A stretch of 64,000 bases of DNA from DASRJW01 sp964567755 (GTDB taxonomy: Bacteria; Krumholzibacteriota; Krumholzibacteriia; G020349025), in the NCBI GenBank assembly GCA_964567755.1, contig CAZMNW010000040.1, positions 1-64,000 of the forward strand, given 5' to 3'. Positions within the stretch are counted from its first letter, which is position 1. The number at the start of each line of letters is the position of its first letter. The notes under the pieces were generated by a model, which saw nothing but the letters and a program-made list of their open reading frames with translations, searched no databases and was not told the origin of the DNA. Position numbers and translations under genes: made by a program. Positions 8,760 to 19,013 of the stretch are shown one piece after another.

Positions 8760-11700
8760 ATGACCAAGCACATCATCAAATCAATCTTCTCCAACGACAT
8801 CCACCGTCGCATCGAAGAGGTCATCAAGGTCGACCAGACCGACGAGGAGATCCTTCGCGACGAGATCAACGAGTACGTCGTGACCGACGCCATTCGGGCG
8901 CACTACACGAACATCTTCGATGCCTACCGCGAAACCCCGAACAAACCCCACGAAGGCATCGCGATCTGGGTGTCGGGCTTCTTCGGCTCCGGCAAGTCGA
9001 GCTTCGCGAAGATGCTCGGGCTGTCGATCTCGAACCGCTCCGTCGCCGGCGAGTTAGCCGCGGACCGCTTCGCGCAGCGCACGAACGACAAGAAGCTGCA
9101 GGTTCTCCTCAAGGCGATCGCCGAGAAGATTCCAACCCACGCGGTGATCTTCGACGTCTCTACGGACCGAGGCATCCGGAGCGGAAACCAGACGCTGACC
9201 GAGATCATGTACGGGCTCTTCCTCCAGAGCCTGGGTTACGCGAAGGATCTCGACCTGTCGGAGCTCGAGATTGGGCTCGAGGAGAAGGGACGGCTCGCCC
9301 GGTTCGAGGAAGAGTACCGGCGCCTCTTCAAGAAGGACTGGAGCGCGGAGAAGGGCAAGGTGGCGTTCGCCCTGAGCGAGGCGAGCCGCGTGCTCCACAG
9401 CCTCGACCCGGCGACGTATCCCATGGCCGACTCGTGGGTGAAGGCTGTCAAGAACAAGGCGGACATCACTCCTGGCAAGCTCGCCGAGCGGGCGAACGAG
9501 CTCATGAAGCGCCGTCGTCCGGGACAGTGCTTGATGTTCGTGGTCGACGAGGTCGGCCAGTTCGTCGCCCGCGACGTCCAGAAGATGCTCGACCTCCAGG
9601 CGGTCGTGCAGAACCTCGGCGTCAAGGGGCGCGGCAAGCACTGGGTCGTCATCACCTCGCAGGAGAAGCTCGGCGAGCTCGTCAGCGGCCTCGACGACAA
9701 AAAGATCGAGCTCGCCCGGCTGATGGACCGATTCCCGCTGCAGGTCCATCTCGAACCCTCCGACATCTCCGAGGTCACCAGCCGCCGCGTCCTTTCGAAA
9801 AACGCGGCCGCTCAGGCGGCGCTTGGCAAGCTCTACGATGAGCATCGAGGCCGACTGACCGAGAACACGAGGCTCACGGCCGACATCAAGCTTCCCGAAT
9901 TGACGCGCGACAGCTTCGTCGACCTGTACCCACTCCTGCCCTACCAGATCGACCTCATCATCCAAGTCGTCTCGGGCCTCCGCACGCAGGGAGGTGCGAG
10001 CAAGCACGTTGGTGGCGCGAACCGCACGATCATCAAGCTGGCCCAGCAGCTCCTCATCAACCCCGCCGTGAACCTCGCGGAGCAGCCGCTCGGATCGCTC
10101 GTGCGGCTCGATCAGGTCTATGACCTCGTCGAGGGGAACATTGGTTCCGAGCTGCGCGCCAAGATCGCGGCGATCGCGAAGGAGGTCGACCACGTCCTGG
10201 CACAGCCGGTGGCAAAGGTCATCTGCCTGCTCCAGTACGTGAAGAGTGTCCATCGCTCGGCCGACAACGTCGCTGCGGCACTGCACCCTGGTGTTGCAAG
10301 CGACTCACAGCTTTCGACCGTCAAGGAGGCTCTCCGACTCCTCGAAGCTGCCCACCAGATTCGCCAGGGCGACGAAGGGTATCGAATCCCGACGCCGGCC
10401 GAGGATGACTGGGAGCGGTCGCGCAATGGCATCAACCCAAAGCCCGGTGACACGCACCGCCTCTACGCGGAAGTGCTCACCAGCTTCTGGCAGCCCCCCC
10501 CCTCGTACACGCTCTTCGACACCAAGACGTTCAAGGCGGGCCTAGCGATCCACGGCCGAGATGTGGTGGACGGTGACATGGTCTTCCATGTTCACGTCGC
10601 CGATGACGGCAAGGCATTCCAAGACCTCGCTTCCGAACTCCGCTCGCGCAGCCAGCAGGAGAAGAAGAGTGTGTTCTGGGCCGTCTCCCTTAACGATGCC
10701 ATCGACCGCGAGACCGTCGAGGTGTTTCGATCGAAGGAGATGCTTGCGCGCAAGGAGCGCGAAGCAAAGACGGCCGATGAAACCACCCTCATCGGCGAAG
10801 AGAAGGTTCGCCTGCGTCGGTACATGGACGAGCTTCGGCGTCTGCTGAAGGCGGCGTGCCTCTCGGGCAGCGTCTACTTCCGGGGCAATGACCGCAGCCC
10901 CGGCGACCGCGCTGTCGACGTCGGCAAGAGCGCGGCCGAAATCCTCGGCCATGTGTTGCCCGAGGTCTTTGACCGATTCAAGGAAGCCGCGGCCCGCTCC
11001 AACGATATGAAGAAGGGAGTCGACGCGCTGTTCACGGCGGAGAATCTGCAGGGACTCCCTGCCGTGTTCGGTGGGCTCGGGCTCCTCCGCGACGAGAAGG
11101 GCAAGACCGTCTTTCGCGTGGAGAGCGGACCGCTCGCTGAGGTGCAAAGCCGGGTCGAGGAGCGCGCGAACTACGGCGACACGGCCAGCGGGCGCTTCCT
11201 CGCCGATGAGTTTGCGAAGGAACCATTCGGGTGGGACTTCGAGGCTGTACGTCTTCTCGTCCTGTCCCTGCTGCGCGCCGGAAAGATCGAGGCGACCAGC
11301 AAGGGCCAGACGATCGACTTGGCGACGAGCATCGAGGCCAAGGACACCTTCTCGAACAACAACCTCTTCCGCCAGTCGTCTTTCCGCCCGAAGAAGGGCA
11401 TCGAGTTCGAGGAGCTCGTAAAGGCCTCGGAGGCGTTCCGCGACACGTTTGGCAGCGAGGTGCGTGAGCTCAACGCTGGGGCGATCGTCGCCGAGCTGCG
11501 TCGGGAGGTCGCGCGCCACGAAGACACCGTCGCGAGCGCGCTGGGGCAGATCATCGCCAACCGCTTGCCCGGCGGGACAGTGCTCGACGGCGCCCTTGGC
11601 CAGATGAAGGCGATCCTCCGGGGGTCCGAAGACAACACCATCGCCACGTTCAATGCGTCGCACCGGTCGATCAAGGACGCTATCAAGCGCGCGGCGGAGC

Positions 11701-12302
11701 TGGAGCACGCGCTGACGGAACCGCGGCTTCAAGATCTCGACCGGGCGCGGCAGGCGCTCGGTACCGCATGGCCATTTCTGCGGGACGAGGCGGACCTCAC
11801 TGACATCCTTCGATCCAAGGCCGCGGCGCTCGAGGATCTGCTGGTGCGCGAGACGTTCTTCCGCGAGCTGCCGACAATTGATCAGCACACGGGTGCGATC
11901 GAGTCCGAATACGACCAGCGCTATGAGGAAGCCCTGCAGGCGCGCATCACCGCATACACCAAGGCTTTTGATCGTCTCGTGACAACCCATGGCTGGGGCC
12001 AGATCGACGAGGACGACCAGCGCAGAATCGCGGCGCCCTTGGAGCGCGGGAAGTCGAAGGACAAGGAGCTCTTGCCGATCCCGCAGCTCCGCTCCGAGCG
12101 CGACGCTTGCGACTCAAGGCTCAGGGCGGCGGTCGCCGAAGTGCACAGGCTTATCGAGGGTGAACGCCTCGTGACCGTGAGTGTGGGCAGCTACTTCGCC
12201 GATGGCGTGGAAACCGAGGAGCAGCTCGAGGCTGCTCTTGAGGGAATCCGTGAGGAATGCGCTCGACTTATCGGCGCCGGCAAGAAAGTCATCGTTCAGT
12301 AG
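8760..12302 (+). CDS. brxC: BREX P-loop ATPase BrxC
   Basis: An 1180-aa ATPase of the BrxC/PglY family (DUF6079-like), a large core component of the BREX complex. The Walker A motif GFFGSGKSS lies at about residues 73-81 and the Walker B motif (LMFVVDEVGQF) about 180 residues later. The N-terminus (IIKSIFSNDIHRRI, then EEVIKVDQ) is typical of BrxC. An in-frame ATG at 8745 overlaps the brxB stop, but ATG 8760 has GGGGAG 7 nt upstream and matches the family N-terminus. Length is normal. The gene lies 6 bp upstream of pglX. Confidence 0.93.
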   Translation: MTKHIIKSIFSNDIHRRIEEVIKVDQTDEEILRDEINEYVVTDAIRAHYTNIFDAYRETPNKPHEGIAIWVSGFFGSGKSSFAKMLGLSISNRSVAGELAADRFAQRTNDKKLQVLLKAIAEKIPTHAVIFDVSTDRGIRSGNQTLTEIMYGLFLQSLGYAKDLDLSELEIGLEEKGRLARFEEEYRRLFKKDWSAEKGKVAFALSEASRVLHSLDPATYPMADSWVKAVKNKADITPGKLAERANELMKRRRPGQCLMFVVDEVGQFVARDVQKMLDLQAVVQNLGVKGRGKHWVVITSQEKLGELVSGLDDKKIELARLMDRFPLQVHLEPSDISEVTSRRVLSKNAAAQAALGKLYDEHRGRLTENTRLTADIKLPELTRDSFVDLYPLLPYQIDLIIQVVSGLRTQGGASKHVGGANRTIIKLAQQLLINPAVNLAEQPLGSLVRLDQVYDLVEGNIGSELRAKIAAIAKEVDHVLAQPVAKVICLLQYVKSVHRSADNVAAALHPGVASDSQLSTVKEALRLLEAAHQIRQGDEGYRIPTPAEDDWERSRNGINPKPGDTHRLYAEVLTSFWQPPPSYTLFDTKTFKAGLAIHGRDVVDGDMVFHVHVADDGKAFQDLASELRSRSQQEKKSVFWAVSLNDAIDRETVEVFRSKEMLARKEREAKTADETTLIGEEKVRLRRYMDELRRLLKAACLSGSVYFRGNDRSPGDRAVDVGKSAAEILGHVLPEVFDRFKEAAARSNDMKKGVDALFTAENLQGLPAVFGGLGLLRDEKGKTVFRVESGPLAEVQSRVEERANYGDTASGRFLADEFAKEPFGWDFEAVRLLVLSLLRAGKIEATSKGQTIDLATSIEAKDTFSNNNLFRQSSFRPKKGIEFEELVKASEAFRDTFGSEVRELNAGAIVAELRREVARHEDTVASALGQIIANRLPGGTVLDGALGQMKAILRGSEDNTIATFNASHRSIKDAIKRAAELEHALTEPRLQDLDRARQALGTAWPFLRDEADLTDILRSKAAALEDLLVRETFFRELPTIDQHTGAIESEYDQRYEEALQARITAYTKAFDRLVTTHGWGQIDEDDQRRIAAPLERGKSKDKELLPIPQLRSERDACDSRLRAAVAEVHRLIEGERLVTVSVGSYFADGVETEEQLEAALEGIREECARLIGAGKKVIVQ

Positions 12303-12308
12303 GGGACC

Positions 12309-15300
12309 ATGGACAAGGACACACGAAACGCCATCGAGAGAGCGACCCAGCGCGCCCGAAAGTTGATCGAGGGCGACTTCGCCTCGCAGCTCGAGGGAAC
12401 GTTCGACGTGCTGCGCGCTGGCACCGTTGCGCCGAAAGCAGGTGGCCATCTTTCGCCGCGGCAGGTCTTCCAGCGGGACAAGATCGTCGCTGCGATCGAG
12501 CACAAACGGGCTGCCGGTATGAGTACGGCGGACGCCGTCGCTGACTACTTGCGCGACGCTGCCTTCACCACGCTCAACCGCTTCGTCGCGCTCAAGATGC
12601 TCGAGGCTCGAGAGCAGGTGCAGGAGTGCATCACGAAGGGTGAACAGTCCGTGGGCTATCGTGAGTTCTGCGGGTTGGCGCCTGGCATTCCGCTGCTGCC
12701 CGACGGCGCGGGCTACCGCCTCTACATCGAGTGCTTGTTCGACGAGCTCTCCGTCGGCCTCAAGGTTCTCTTCAACCGACGAGACGCGGCGTCGGTTCTC
12801 TGGCCAAGACGCGCGTGCTTCGAAGAGCTCTTAGGCACGCTGAACGTGCCGGATCTCGCAGCGGTCTGGCGTGAAGACGAGACGATCGGCTGGGTGTACC
12901 AGTACTACAACGACGAGGCCGAGCGGAAGAAGATGCGCGAGGAATCCTCCGCGCCGCGCAACAGCCGCGAGCTGGCTGTCCGCAACCAATTCTTTACCCC
13001 GCGCTACGTCGTCGAGTTCCTCACCGACAACACCCTTGGCCGCATCTGGTATGAGATGACGCGTGGCGAGACGGTCCTGCGCGAACGCTGCCGTTACCTC
13101 GTCCGCCGGCCCACGGAGATTTTTCTGAAACCCGGCGACTCTACGCCGGAGAGCGCCGCCGGCAGTGTAACGGGCGCCCAGGAAAACCTCTCGCAGGAAG
13201 AACTTCTCCGGCAGCCCGTCCACATCCCCCACCGTCCGCTCAAAGACCCGCGCGAAATCCGGCTGCTCGACCCGGCGTGCGGCTCCATGCACTTCGGCCT
13301 CTACGCTTTCGATCTCTTCACCGTCATCTACGACGAAGCCTGGGAAATCGCCCATGGCCCGGACGACGCCGCGAAGTCCGCCGAGACCTTCGCGCACTTC
13401 GTCGCCTTCGCCGCCACCTTTCCCAATAAAGCGGCGTTCCTCCGCGAAGTGCCGCGCCTCATCGTCGAGCGCAACATCCACGGCATCGACATCGACCTGC
13501 GCGCCGCGCAAATCGCCGGGCTGAGCCTCTGGCTGCGCGCCCAACGCGCCTGGCACCAGGCCGGCGTGAAGCCCGCCGACCGGCCCCGCATCACCCGCTC
13601 GAACCTCGTCTGCGCCGAGCCCATGCCGGGGGAAAAGGAGCTGCTCCGCGAATTCGTCGAGCAGCAGTTCCCGGTCGGCGAGCGGCCCGCCTTTGGCTTC
13701 CTGCTGGAAACGATTTTCGACCGCATGACCCTCGCCGGCGAGGCCGGTTCCCTCCTCCGCATCGAGGAGGAAATCCGCACCGCCATCGCCGACGCCAAGC
13801 GGCTCTGGAAGCAAGGCCCCAGGTACGAGCAAGCGTCGCTGTTTTCTGAGCCCGGCGAAAAGGTGGAGCAGGTAGAGCTGCGCCTGGACCTGTCCGGCAT
13901 CACCGATGAACAGTTTTGGGAACGGGCCGAGCAGCGGATTTACGACGCGCTCGAAGCCTACGCCGAGCAGGCCGAGAACGGCGGCGGATTCCAGCGCCGC
14001 CTCTTCGCCGACGACGCCGCGCAGGGCTTCGCCTTCATCGACCTCTGCCGCAAACGCTACGACGTGGTGGTGATGAATCCGCCATACGGTGCTGCGACCG
14101 CAACAACGGACGGTTGGATTCACGAAGTGTATCCCGACAATTGCAACGACCTATACGCAGCTTTCTCGCAGCGAGCGTTTGAAATGACGGGAGCTATGCG
14201 CGGGTCTGTCGGAGCAATTACTTCCAAGACATTTCTTTATTCAAAGCGACTGCGCGAGTTTCGGAAGACGTTGGCAGACCCACGGCACCGCCTCGACCTG
14301 CTAATCGACTTTGGCCTTGGTGTTCTCGACGCAATGGTTGAGACAGCGGCATGGGTTGCGCGAGCGAATCCACCGAGCCAAGCGTCGTTTTGGGATTGGA
14401 CGCGCGAAGACAAGATGGCGCTTAACGACAAAGCGCTCTCTCTCCTGTTTGGCGACGAACGTCAGCCGCCGACCTTGGCACCTCTTGAGCAGTTTCGGGT
14501 TCTGCCATTTGGGCTGTTTTCCTATTGGTGTCCGCCCGAAGTGCTCGTTGCGGTATCTCACTTACACTCGTTCGAGCCGAGTTTTGGTGAGTCCGTCAAG
14601 GGTCTTACCACCTTCGACGACTTTCGGTTCATTCGGCTAATGTGGGAGGTTGCTTACAGCGCGAAGAAGGCGGGTGACTGGCGTTACATCGCAAAGGGCG
14701 GGGGTTGGTCTCGATATCACAGCGAGTCCGCGGTCTTGATGGACTGGAGACACAACGGCGAGATTCCGCGTCAGAACGAACTTAAGAACTACGCGACCGA
14801 TGCACGCTCGAAACAAAGTGTCTCATTTTGGTTTCGTCCTGGTCTGACATTCTCGGAAGTTAGTAGCCTCGGCTTTTCCGCTCAGCCCCAGCAGAAAGGC
14901 AATTTGTTTGGAGGCTCTGGGTTCTGCATCTTCCCGAAAGACAACGATGAGTTGGCGTTCTGGCTCGCGTTCTTCAATAGCCGACCTGTCTTTTCTCTCA
15001 TGGCGATGTTCTCCACAGACCGCCACTGGAATTCCGAAATGGTCGCGCGCCTTCCAATTCCAGATTTTGGCCCCACAAAAAAACATCTCGTTGAGTTCGG
15101 CCAAATGCAGTTCGCTTTGGCTCGTAAGGATGCAGAGGTTTCAGAAACCGCAGCGGAGTTCGTCAGATGCGTGAGGAGCGGCGAGACGTTTAGCGATGAT
15201 GCGTTCAGCGAAAAGCAGGCTGAAATCGACCAGATTATATCGGCTGCTTACGGCTTCATGCCCGCGAGCATGGAGGTGCTCGAACAGAAATACAGCCTTC

Positions 15301-16460
15301 CAACACATCGCAGCGAAACCGCTCACGAGCCTGCAGAAGTGGATGCACTTTCCTACGCCCTTGGCTGCGCGTTCGGCCGCTGGGACATCCGGTATGCCAC
15401 GGGCGAGCGGCCGGCGCCGGAGTTGCCGGATCCGTTTGCGCCGCTGCCGATCTGCCCGCCCGGGATGCTCCAAGGCGACGACGGCCTGCCGCTTTCGCCC
15501 GAAGCCGGCCGCCGGTTGCGGGCCGAGGGCCGTTACCCGTTGGACGTGGCTTGGGACGGCATCCTCGTGGACGACCCGGAGCACCCGCTCGACCTCGAAC
15601 GCCGCGTCCACGCCGCCCTCGCCGTGCTCTGGGGCGACCGCGCCGACAGGCTGGAACACGAAGCCTGCGCGCTCCTCGGTGTTCCGACCCTGCGCGAGTG
15701 GTTCCGCCGGCCCACGGGCTTTTTCGCGGACCACCTGAGCCGCTACTCAAAGAGCCGCCGCCAGGCCCCCATCTACTGGCCACTCTCCACCGCCAACGGG
15801 AGCTATTCGGTGTGGCTCTACTATCACCGTTTCCACAAGGACACGTTCTACCGCTGTCTGGAGCTGGTGAAGGAGAAACTGCAGCATGAAGACGTGCGTC
15901 TGGCGCGGCTCACGGCAGAGTTCGGCGCCAGTCCGGACTCACGCCAGCGGAAAGAGCTCGATGCGCAGGAGATCCTCGTTGGCGATATTCGCGGTTTCCA
16001 CGAAGAGGTGACTCGCGTCGCTCCACTGTGGAACCCGAACCTCAACGACGGGGTGATCATCAACTACGCACCCCTCTGGCGATTGATCGCGCACAGGCCT
16101 TGGCAGAAGGCCGCGAAGTCGTGCTGGGATGAACTTGTGTCCGGTGACTACGACTGGGCGCACATCGCGATGCACCTCTGGCCCGAGCGAGTCATTCCGA
16201 TGTGCGCCGAGGACCGAAGCCTCGCCATCGCCCACGGGCTCGAAGACATGTTCTGGATCGAGGGCACCGACGGCAAGTGGAGCGCGTGCAAGACTCCGCC
16301 CCGCTCTGTCGATGAACTGGTGCGTGAGCGCACCTCGCCGGCGGTGAAGGCCGCGCTGAAGAGCTTGATCGAAGCCCCGCTCGCAACGGGCAGCGGTGGG
16401 CGAGGCCGGGACGGTCGTCGTCGTGCCCTAGCAAGTGTCGATGAAGGAGGGAGCCGCTGA
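12309..16460 (+). CDS. pglX: BREX adenine-N6 DNA methyltransferase PglX
   Basis: A 1383-aa gamma-class N6-adenine methyltransferase that marks host DNA in BREX. Motif I (LLDPACGSMHFG) starts near residue 319 and the catalytic NPPY is at residues 590-593 (VVMNPPYG). The region after NPPY should hold the target recognition domain. Its DNA (about 14.08-15.35 kb) is clearly richer in A/T than the flanking coding sequence, as though exchanged by recombination. The protein is somewhat longer than the usual 1150-1250 aa. The stop overlaps the pglZ start (TGATG). Confidence 0.94.
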   Translation: MDKDTRNAIERATQRARKLIEGDFASQLEGTFDVLRAGTVAPKAGGHLSPRQVFQRDKIVAAIEHKRAAGMSTADAVADYLRDAAFTTLNRFVALKMLEAREQVQECITKGEQSVGYREFCGLAPGIPLLPDGAGYRLYIECLFDELSVGLKVLFNRRDAASVLWPRRACFEELLGTLNVPDLAAVWREDETIGWVYQYYNDEAERKKMREESSAPRNSRELAVRNQFFTPRYVVEFLTDNTLGRIWYEMTRGETVLRERCRYLVRRPTEIFLKPGDSTPESAAGSVTGAQENLSQEELLRQPVHIPHRPLKDPREIRLLDPACGSMHFGLYAFDLFTVIYDEAWEIAHGPDDAAKSAETFAHFVAFAATFPNKAAFLREVPRLIVERNIHGIDIDLRAAQIAGLSLWLRAQRAWHQAGVKPADRPRITRSNLVCAEPMPGEKELLREFVEQQFPVGERPAFGFLLETIFDRMTLAGEAGSLLRIEEEIRTAIADAKRLWKQGPRYEQASLFSEPGEKVEQVELRLDLSGITDEQFWERAEQRIYDALEAYAEQAENGGGFQRRLFADDAAQGFAFIDLCRKRYDVVVMNPPYGAATATTDGWIHEVYPDNCNDLYAAFSQRAFEMTGAMRGSVGAITSKTFLYSKRLREFRKTLADPRHRLDLLIDFGLGVLDAMVETAAWVARANPPSQASFWDWTREDKMALNDKALSLLFGDERQPPTLAPLEQFRVLPFGLFSYWCPPEVLVAVSHLHSFEPSFGESVKGLTTFDDFRFIRLMWEVAYSAKKAGDWRYIAKGGGWSRYHSESAVLMDWRHNGEIPRQNELKNYATDARSKQSVSFWFRPGLTFSEVSSLGFSAQPQQKGNLFGGSGFCIFPKDNDELAFWLAFFNSRPVFSLMAMFSTDRHWNSEMVARLPIPDFGPTKKHLVEFGQMQFALARKDAEVSETAAEFVRCVRSGETFSDDAFSEKQAEIDQIISAAYGFMPASMEVLEQKYSLPTHRSETAHEPAEVDALSYALGCAFGRWDIRYATGERPAPELPDPFAPLPICPPGMLQGDDGLPLSPEAGRRLRAEGRYPLDVAWDGILVDDPEHPLDLERRVHAALAVLWGDRADRLEHEACALLGVPTLREWFRRPTGFFADHLSRYSKSRRQAPIYWPLSTANGSYSVWLYYHRFHKDTFYRCLELVKEKLQHEDVRLARLTAEFGASPDSRQRKELDAQEILVGDIRGFHEEVTRVAPLWNPNLNDGVIINYAPLWRLIAHRPWQKAAKSCWDELVSGDYDWAHIAMHLWPERVIPMCAEDRSLAIAHGLEDMFWIEGTDGKWSACKTPPRSVDELVRERTSPAVKAALKSLIEAPLATGSGGRGRDGRRRALASVDEGGSR

Positions 16461-19009
16461 TGCACCCGCTGCACGACTATGTCGCCAAGCAACTGGCCGA
16501 CAAGCTGAAGAGCAAGAAGCTCGTTGTCTGGTACGACGCGCGCGGCGAGTTCGCGCCCTTCATCGCAGAGGTCCGCGGTGGCGCGCGCACGAGCAGCGAA
16601 CCGATGCCCGTCTCGGTCGCCGGTATCGCCACGCGACTTGCCGAGTACGCAGGCTCGCTGTTCGAGCTGCGCGCCGTCGTCGAGCCACGCGTCAGCGGCG
16701 ACTCGCCTGAATCTGTCGTCATCTACTTGCCGGGTTGCGATCGTGACCGGCGCGCCTCGGTGCTCATGGAGCTCGAGAAGGCCGGCGAGTGCTACGAGCC
16801 GCAGCTCAAGCGCCTCGCACGCAACGTCCTTCGTCAGCGGTACACGGACGGGGTTATCGACGAGATGCTCGCCCCCGAGCGCGTCACGTACGATGACCTC
16901 GCTCGCGCGTCTTCAGACTCGTCCTCCGCGGAGCCGCCGTCGCTCCTGAAGAGCATCTTCCACGAGGCCAGCGGGAACGACGGGCTGCTCGCTGCGTGGC
17001 TCGTGAACGACCGGCGAGACGCCGACATCGTGACGAAGGAGGCGACGCGCGAGCTGGTGAAGCTGGTCAGGTCGCGCTTGGGCTTGGAGCTGCCTGATGA
17101 TGCAGCCCTGGCGAAGCTCCGCGCCGTGACCCTTCGGTACGTGCTTGCTGGGGAGTTCCGCAGCGACCTGAACTGCCCGCCGCCGGCGTGCCTCGAGGGA
17201 GTCGCGAGCCCGAAGACCAAGGACGAGGAGGCAGCCCTGCGCGAGCTGGCACGCCGACTCCGGACGGGCTTCGCCGAGGCCTATGCCGTGCTCGCCGATC
17301 GCGTGGAGGAGGAGCTGGGCCTGCGAGGCGCCAAGTTGCCTGCTGGCAGCCTCGGAGCCATCGACACATTTCGCTTCGAGGAGCGTTCGCTGCTCAGTCA
17401 CTGCGGTGACCTCATCGCGAACAGGAAGTTCGACGAGGCGCTGGCGCTCGTCGGGGCACGCGAGCACAGCTTCTGGCTTGACCGTGACGTCGCTCGGAAA
17501 GCCCAGTGGGAGGCGTGCCGCCGCATGGCGGAGCTGGGCACGGTCACGATGGCGGTTCGCGCGGCGATCCCGAAGGTCAGTAATGGCCCGAGTGGATGGG
17601 TCGACGTCTACACCAAGAAGGATGGATGGTACCGCCTCGACCAGGCGCAGCGTCGCCTCGAAGCCTGGATCGCCAACCTCGAAGAGGAGCCTGAGGAGCG
17701 CGCGCTCGGCGTCGTGCGGCGGGCCTATGAGGACACCTGCCACGCCATGGCCGAGGGCTTCACCAAGGCCCTTCTGAGGGCGAATTGGACCGGAGCCTCC
17801 GCGCTTCACCAGACGCGCATCTTCAGTGAAGTCGTTTCAGAGAAACCGAAGCCGGTCGCGTACTTCCTGGTCGACGCGATGCGCTTCGAGATGGGCGTCG
17901 AGCTCGCAGAACGCCTGCCGAAAGCTGCCGAAGTTGCCGTGCGCCCTGCTATCGGATCGCTCCCGAGCATCACGCCGATCGGAATGGCGGCGTTGCTGCC
18001 AGGCGCCGCGAGCAGCTTCACCGTCGTCGAGCAGAACGACAGACTCGGCGCGCTTATTGACGGCACCTTCCTCCCGGATCTCGGTGCGCGCAAGAAGTTC
18101 GCCGCAGCCCGCGTCCCGAAACTCGTCGACGTCGCGTTGGACGAGCTCCTGAGCCTGCAGCCGTCGAAGCTCGCGAAGAAGATCGAGTCTGCGCAGGTCG
18201 TTGTGGTCCGGTCACAAGAGATCGACCACGCCGGCGAGACAGGCTTCACCCGACAGGCTCGGCGCATCATGGACGAGGTCATCGGCGACATCGCGAGCGC
18301 CATCCAGCGGCTGGCGAAGGCCGGCATCGAGCACTCCGTAGTCACGGCCGACCACGGGCATCTGTTCTTCGCGGTCGATCGCGACGAGTCGATGCGGACG
18401 GACGCCCCCGGCGGCGACCAGGTCGAGCTTCACCGGCGCTGCTGGATCGGGCGTGGAGGCGCAACGCCGCCTGGTTGCGTGCGCGTCGCGGCGTCCTCGC
18501 TAGGTTACGCGTCGGACCTCGAGTTCGTCTTCCCCACAGGATGCGGCGTGTTCAAGGCGGGGGGCGACCTCGCCTTCCACCACGGAGGGCCGTCACTTCA
18601 GGAGCTCGTGATCCCGGTGCTCACCGTGCGTCTGAAGGTCCGGGACTCCGCGAAGCCCACGGCAGGACCCGTCACGGCGAGCGGGTTTCCAGAGGCCGTC
18701 ACGAACCGCATTTTCAGTATCACGCTGCAGCTCGGTGGGCAGAACCTCTCCCTGTTCTCCAGCCCGATGGTCGTCCGCCCACTTCTGATGTCGTCGGGCA
18801 AGCAGGTCGGCGCCGCAGGCATGGCCATCGACGCCGAACTCGACCGAAGCACTGGCTGCATAACGCTCCACCCTGGCAAGCCCGTCACGGTGGCCTTCTT
18901 GCTGAGCGATGAGAGCGTGCCGTCCTTGCGGGTGGTCGTTCAGGACCCAGCCACTGACGCGGAGCTCTTCCGCTCGCCCACAGACATCCCGGTACGACTT
19001 GGAGTGTGA
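16460..19009 (+). CDS. pglZ: BREX alkaline-phosphatase-like protein PglZ
   Basis: An 849-aa PglZ-family protein, the signature BREX component. It shows the alkaline-phosphatase-superfamily pattern: a metal-binding Asp in YFLVDAMRFEMG, a nucleophile-region Thr in SITPIGMAALLPG, and the late metal ligands in VVTADHGHLFF. The N-terminal half (FIAEVRGGARTSS and nearby) is the usual PglZ-specific region. PglZ is needed for BREX defence and probably acts as a metal-dependent hydrolase or nuclease, although its substrate is not settled. It starts within the pglX stop and ends 4 bp before brxL. Confidence 0.94.
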   Translation: MHPLHDYVAKQLADKLKSKKLVVWYDARGEFAPFIAEVRGGARTSSEPMPVSVAGIATRLAEYAGSLFELRAVVEPRVSGDSPESVVIYLPGCDRDRRASVLMELEKAGECYEPQLKRLARNVLRQRYTDGVIDEMLAPERVTYDDLARASSDSSSAEPPSLLKSIFHEASGNDGLLAAWLVNDRRDADIVTKEATRELVKLVRSRLGLELPDDAALAKLRAVTLRYVLAGEFRSDLNCPPPACLEGVASPKTKDEEAALRELARRLRTGFAEAYAVLADRVEEELGLRGAKLPAGSLGAIDTFRFEERSLLSHCGDLIANRKFDEALALVGAREHSFWLDRDVARKAQWEACRRMAELGTVTMAVRAAIPKVSNGPSGWVDVYTKKDGWYRLDQAQRRLEAWIANLEEEPEERALGVVRRAYEDTCHAMAEGFTKALLRANWTGASALHQTRIFSEVVSEKPKPVAYFLVDAMRFEMGVELAERLPKAAEVAVRPAIGSLPSITPIGMAALLPGAASSFTVVEQNDRLGALIDGTFLPDLGARKKFAAARVPKLVDVALDELLSLQPSKLAKKIESAQVVVVRSQEIDHAGETGFTRQARRIMDEVIGDIASAIQRLAKAGIEHSVVTADHGHLFFAVDRDESMRTDAPGGDQVELHRRCWIGRGGATPPGCVRVAASSLGYASDLEFVFPTGCGVFKAGGDLAFHHGGPSLQELVIPVLTVRLKVRDSAKPTAGPVTASGFPEAVTNRIFSITLQLGGQNLSLFSSPMVVRPLLMSSGKQVGAAGMAIDAELDRSTGCITLHPGKPVTVAFLLSDESVPSLRVVVQDPATDAELFRSPTDIPVRLGV

Positions 19010-19013
19010 GCCC

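Noticed and set aside
9054..10286. Long minus-strand open frame (410 codons) opposite brxC
   Set aside because: It is antisense to a clear BrxC, is rich in Leu/Arg/Glu/Asp as expected of a high-GC shadow, and has no domain.
10542..11990. Long minus-strand open frame (482 codons) opposite brxC
   Set aside because: Antisense shadow of the C-terminal half of BrxC, with no recognisable motif.
12831..14123. Long minus-strand open frame opposite pglX
   Set aside because: Antisense of a conserved methyltransferase core; composition only reflects GC-rich codons.
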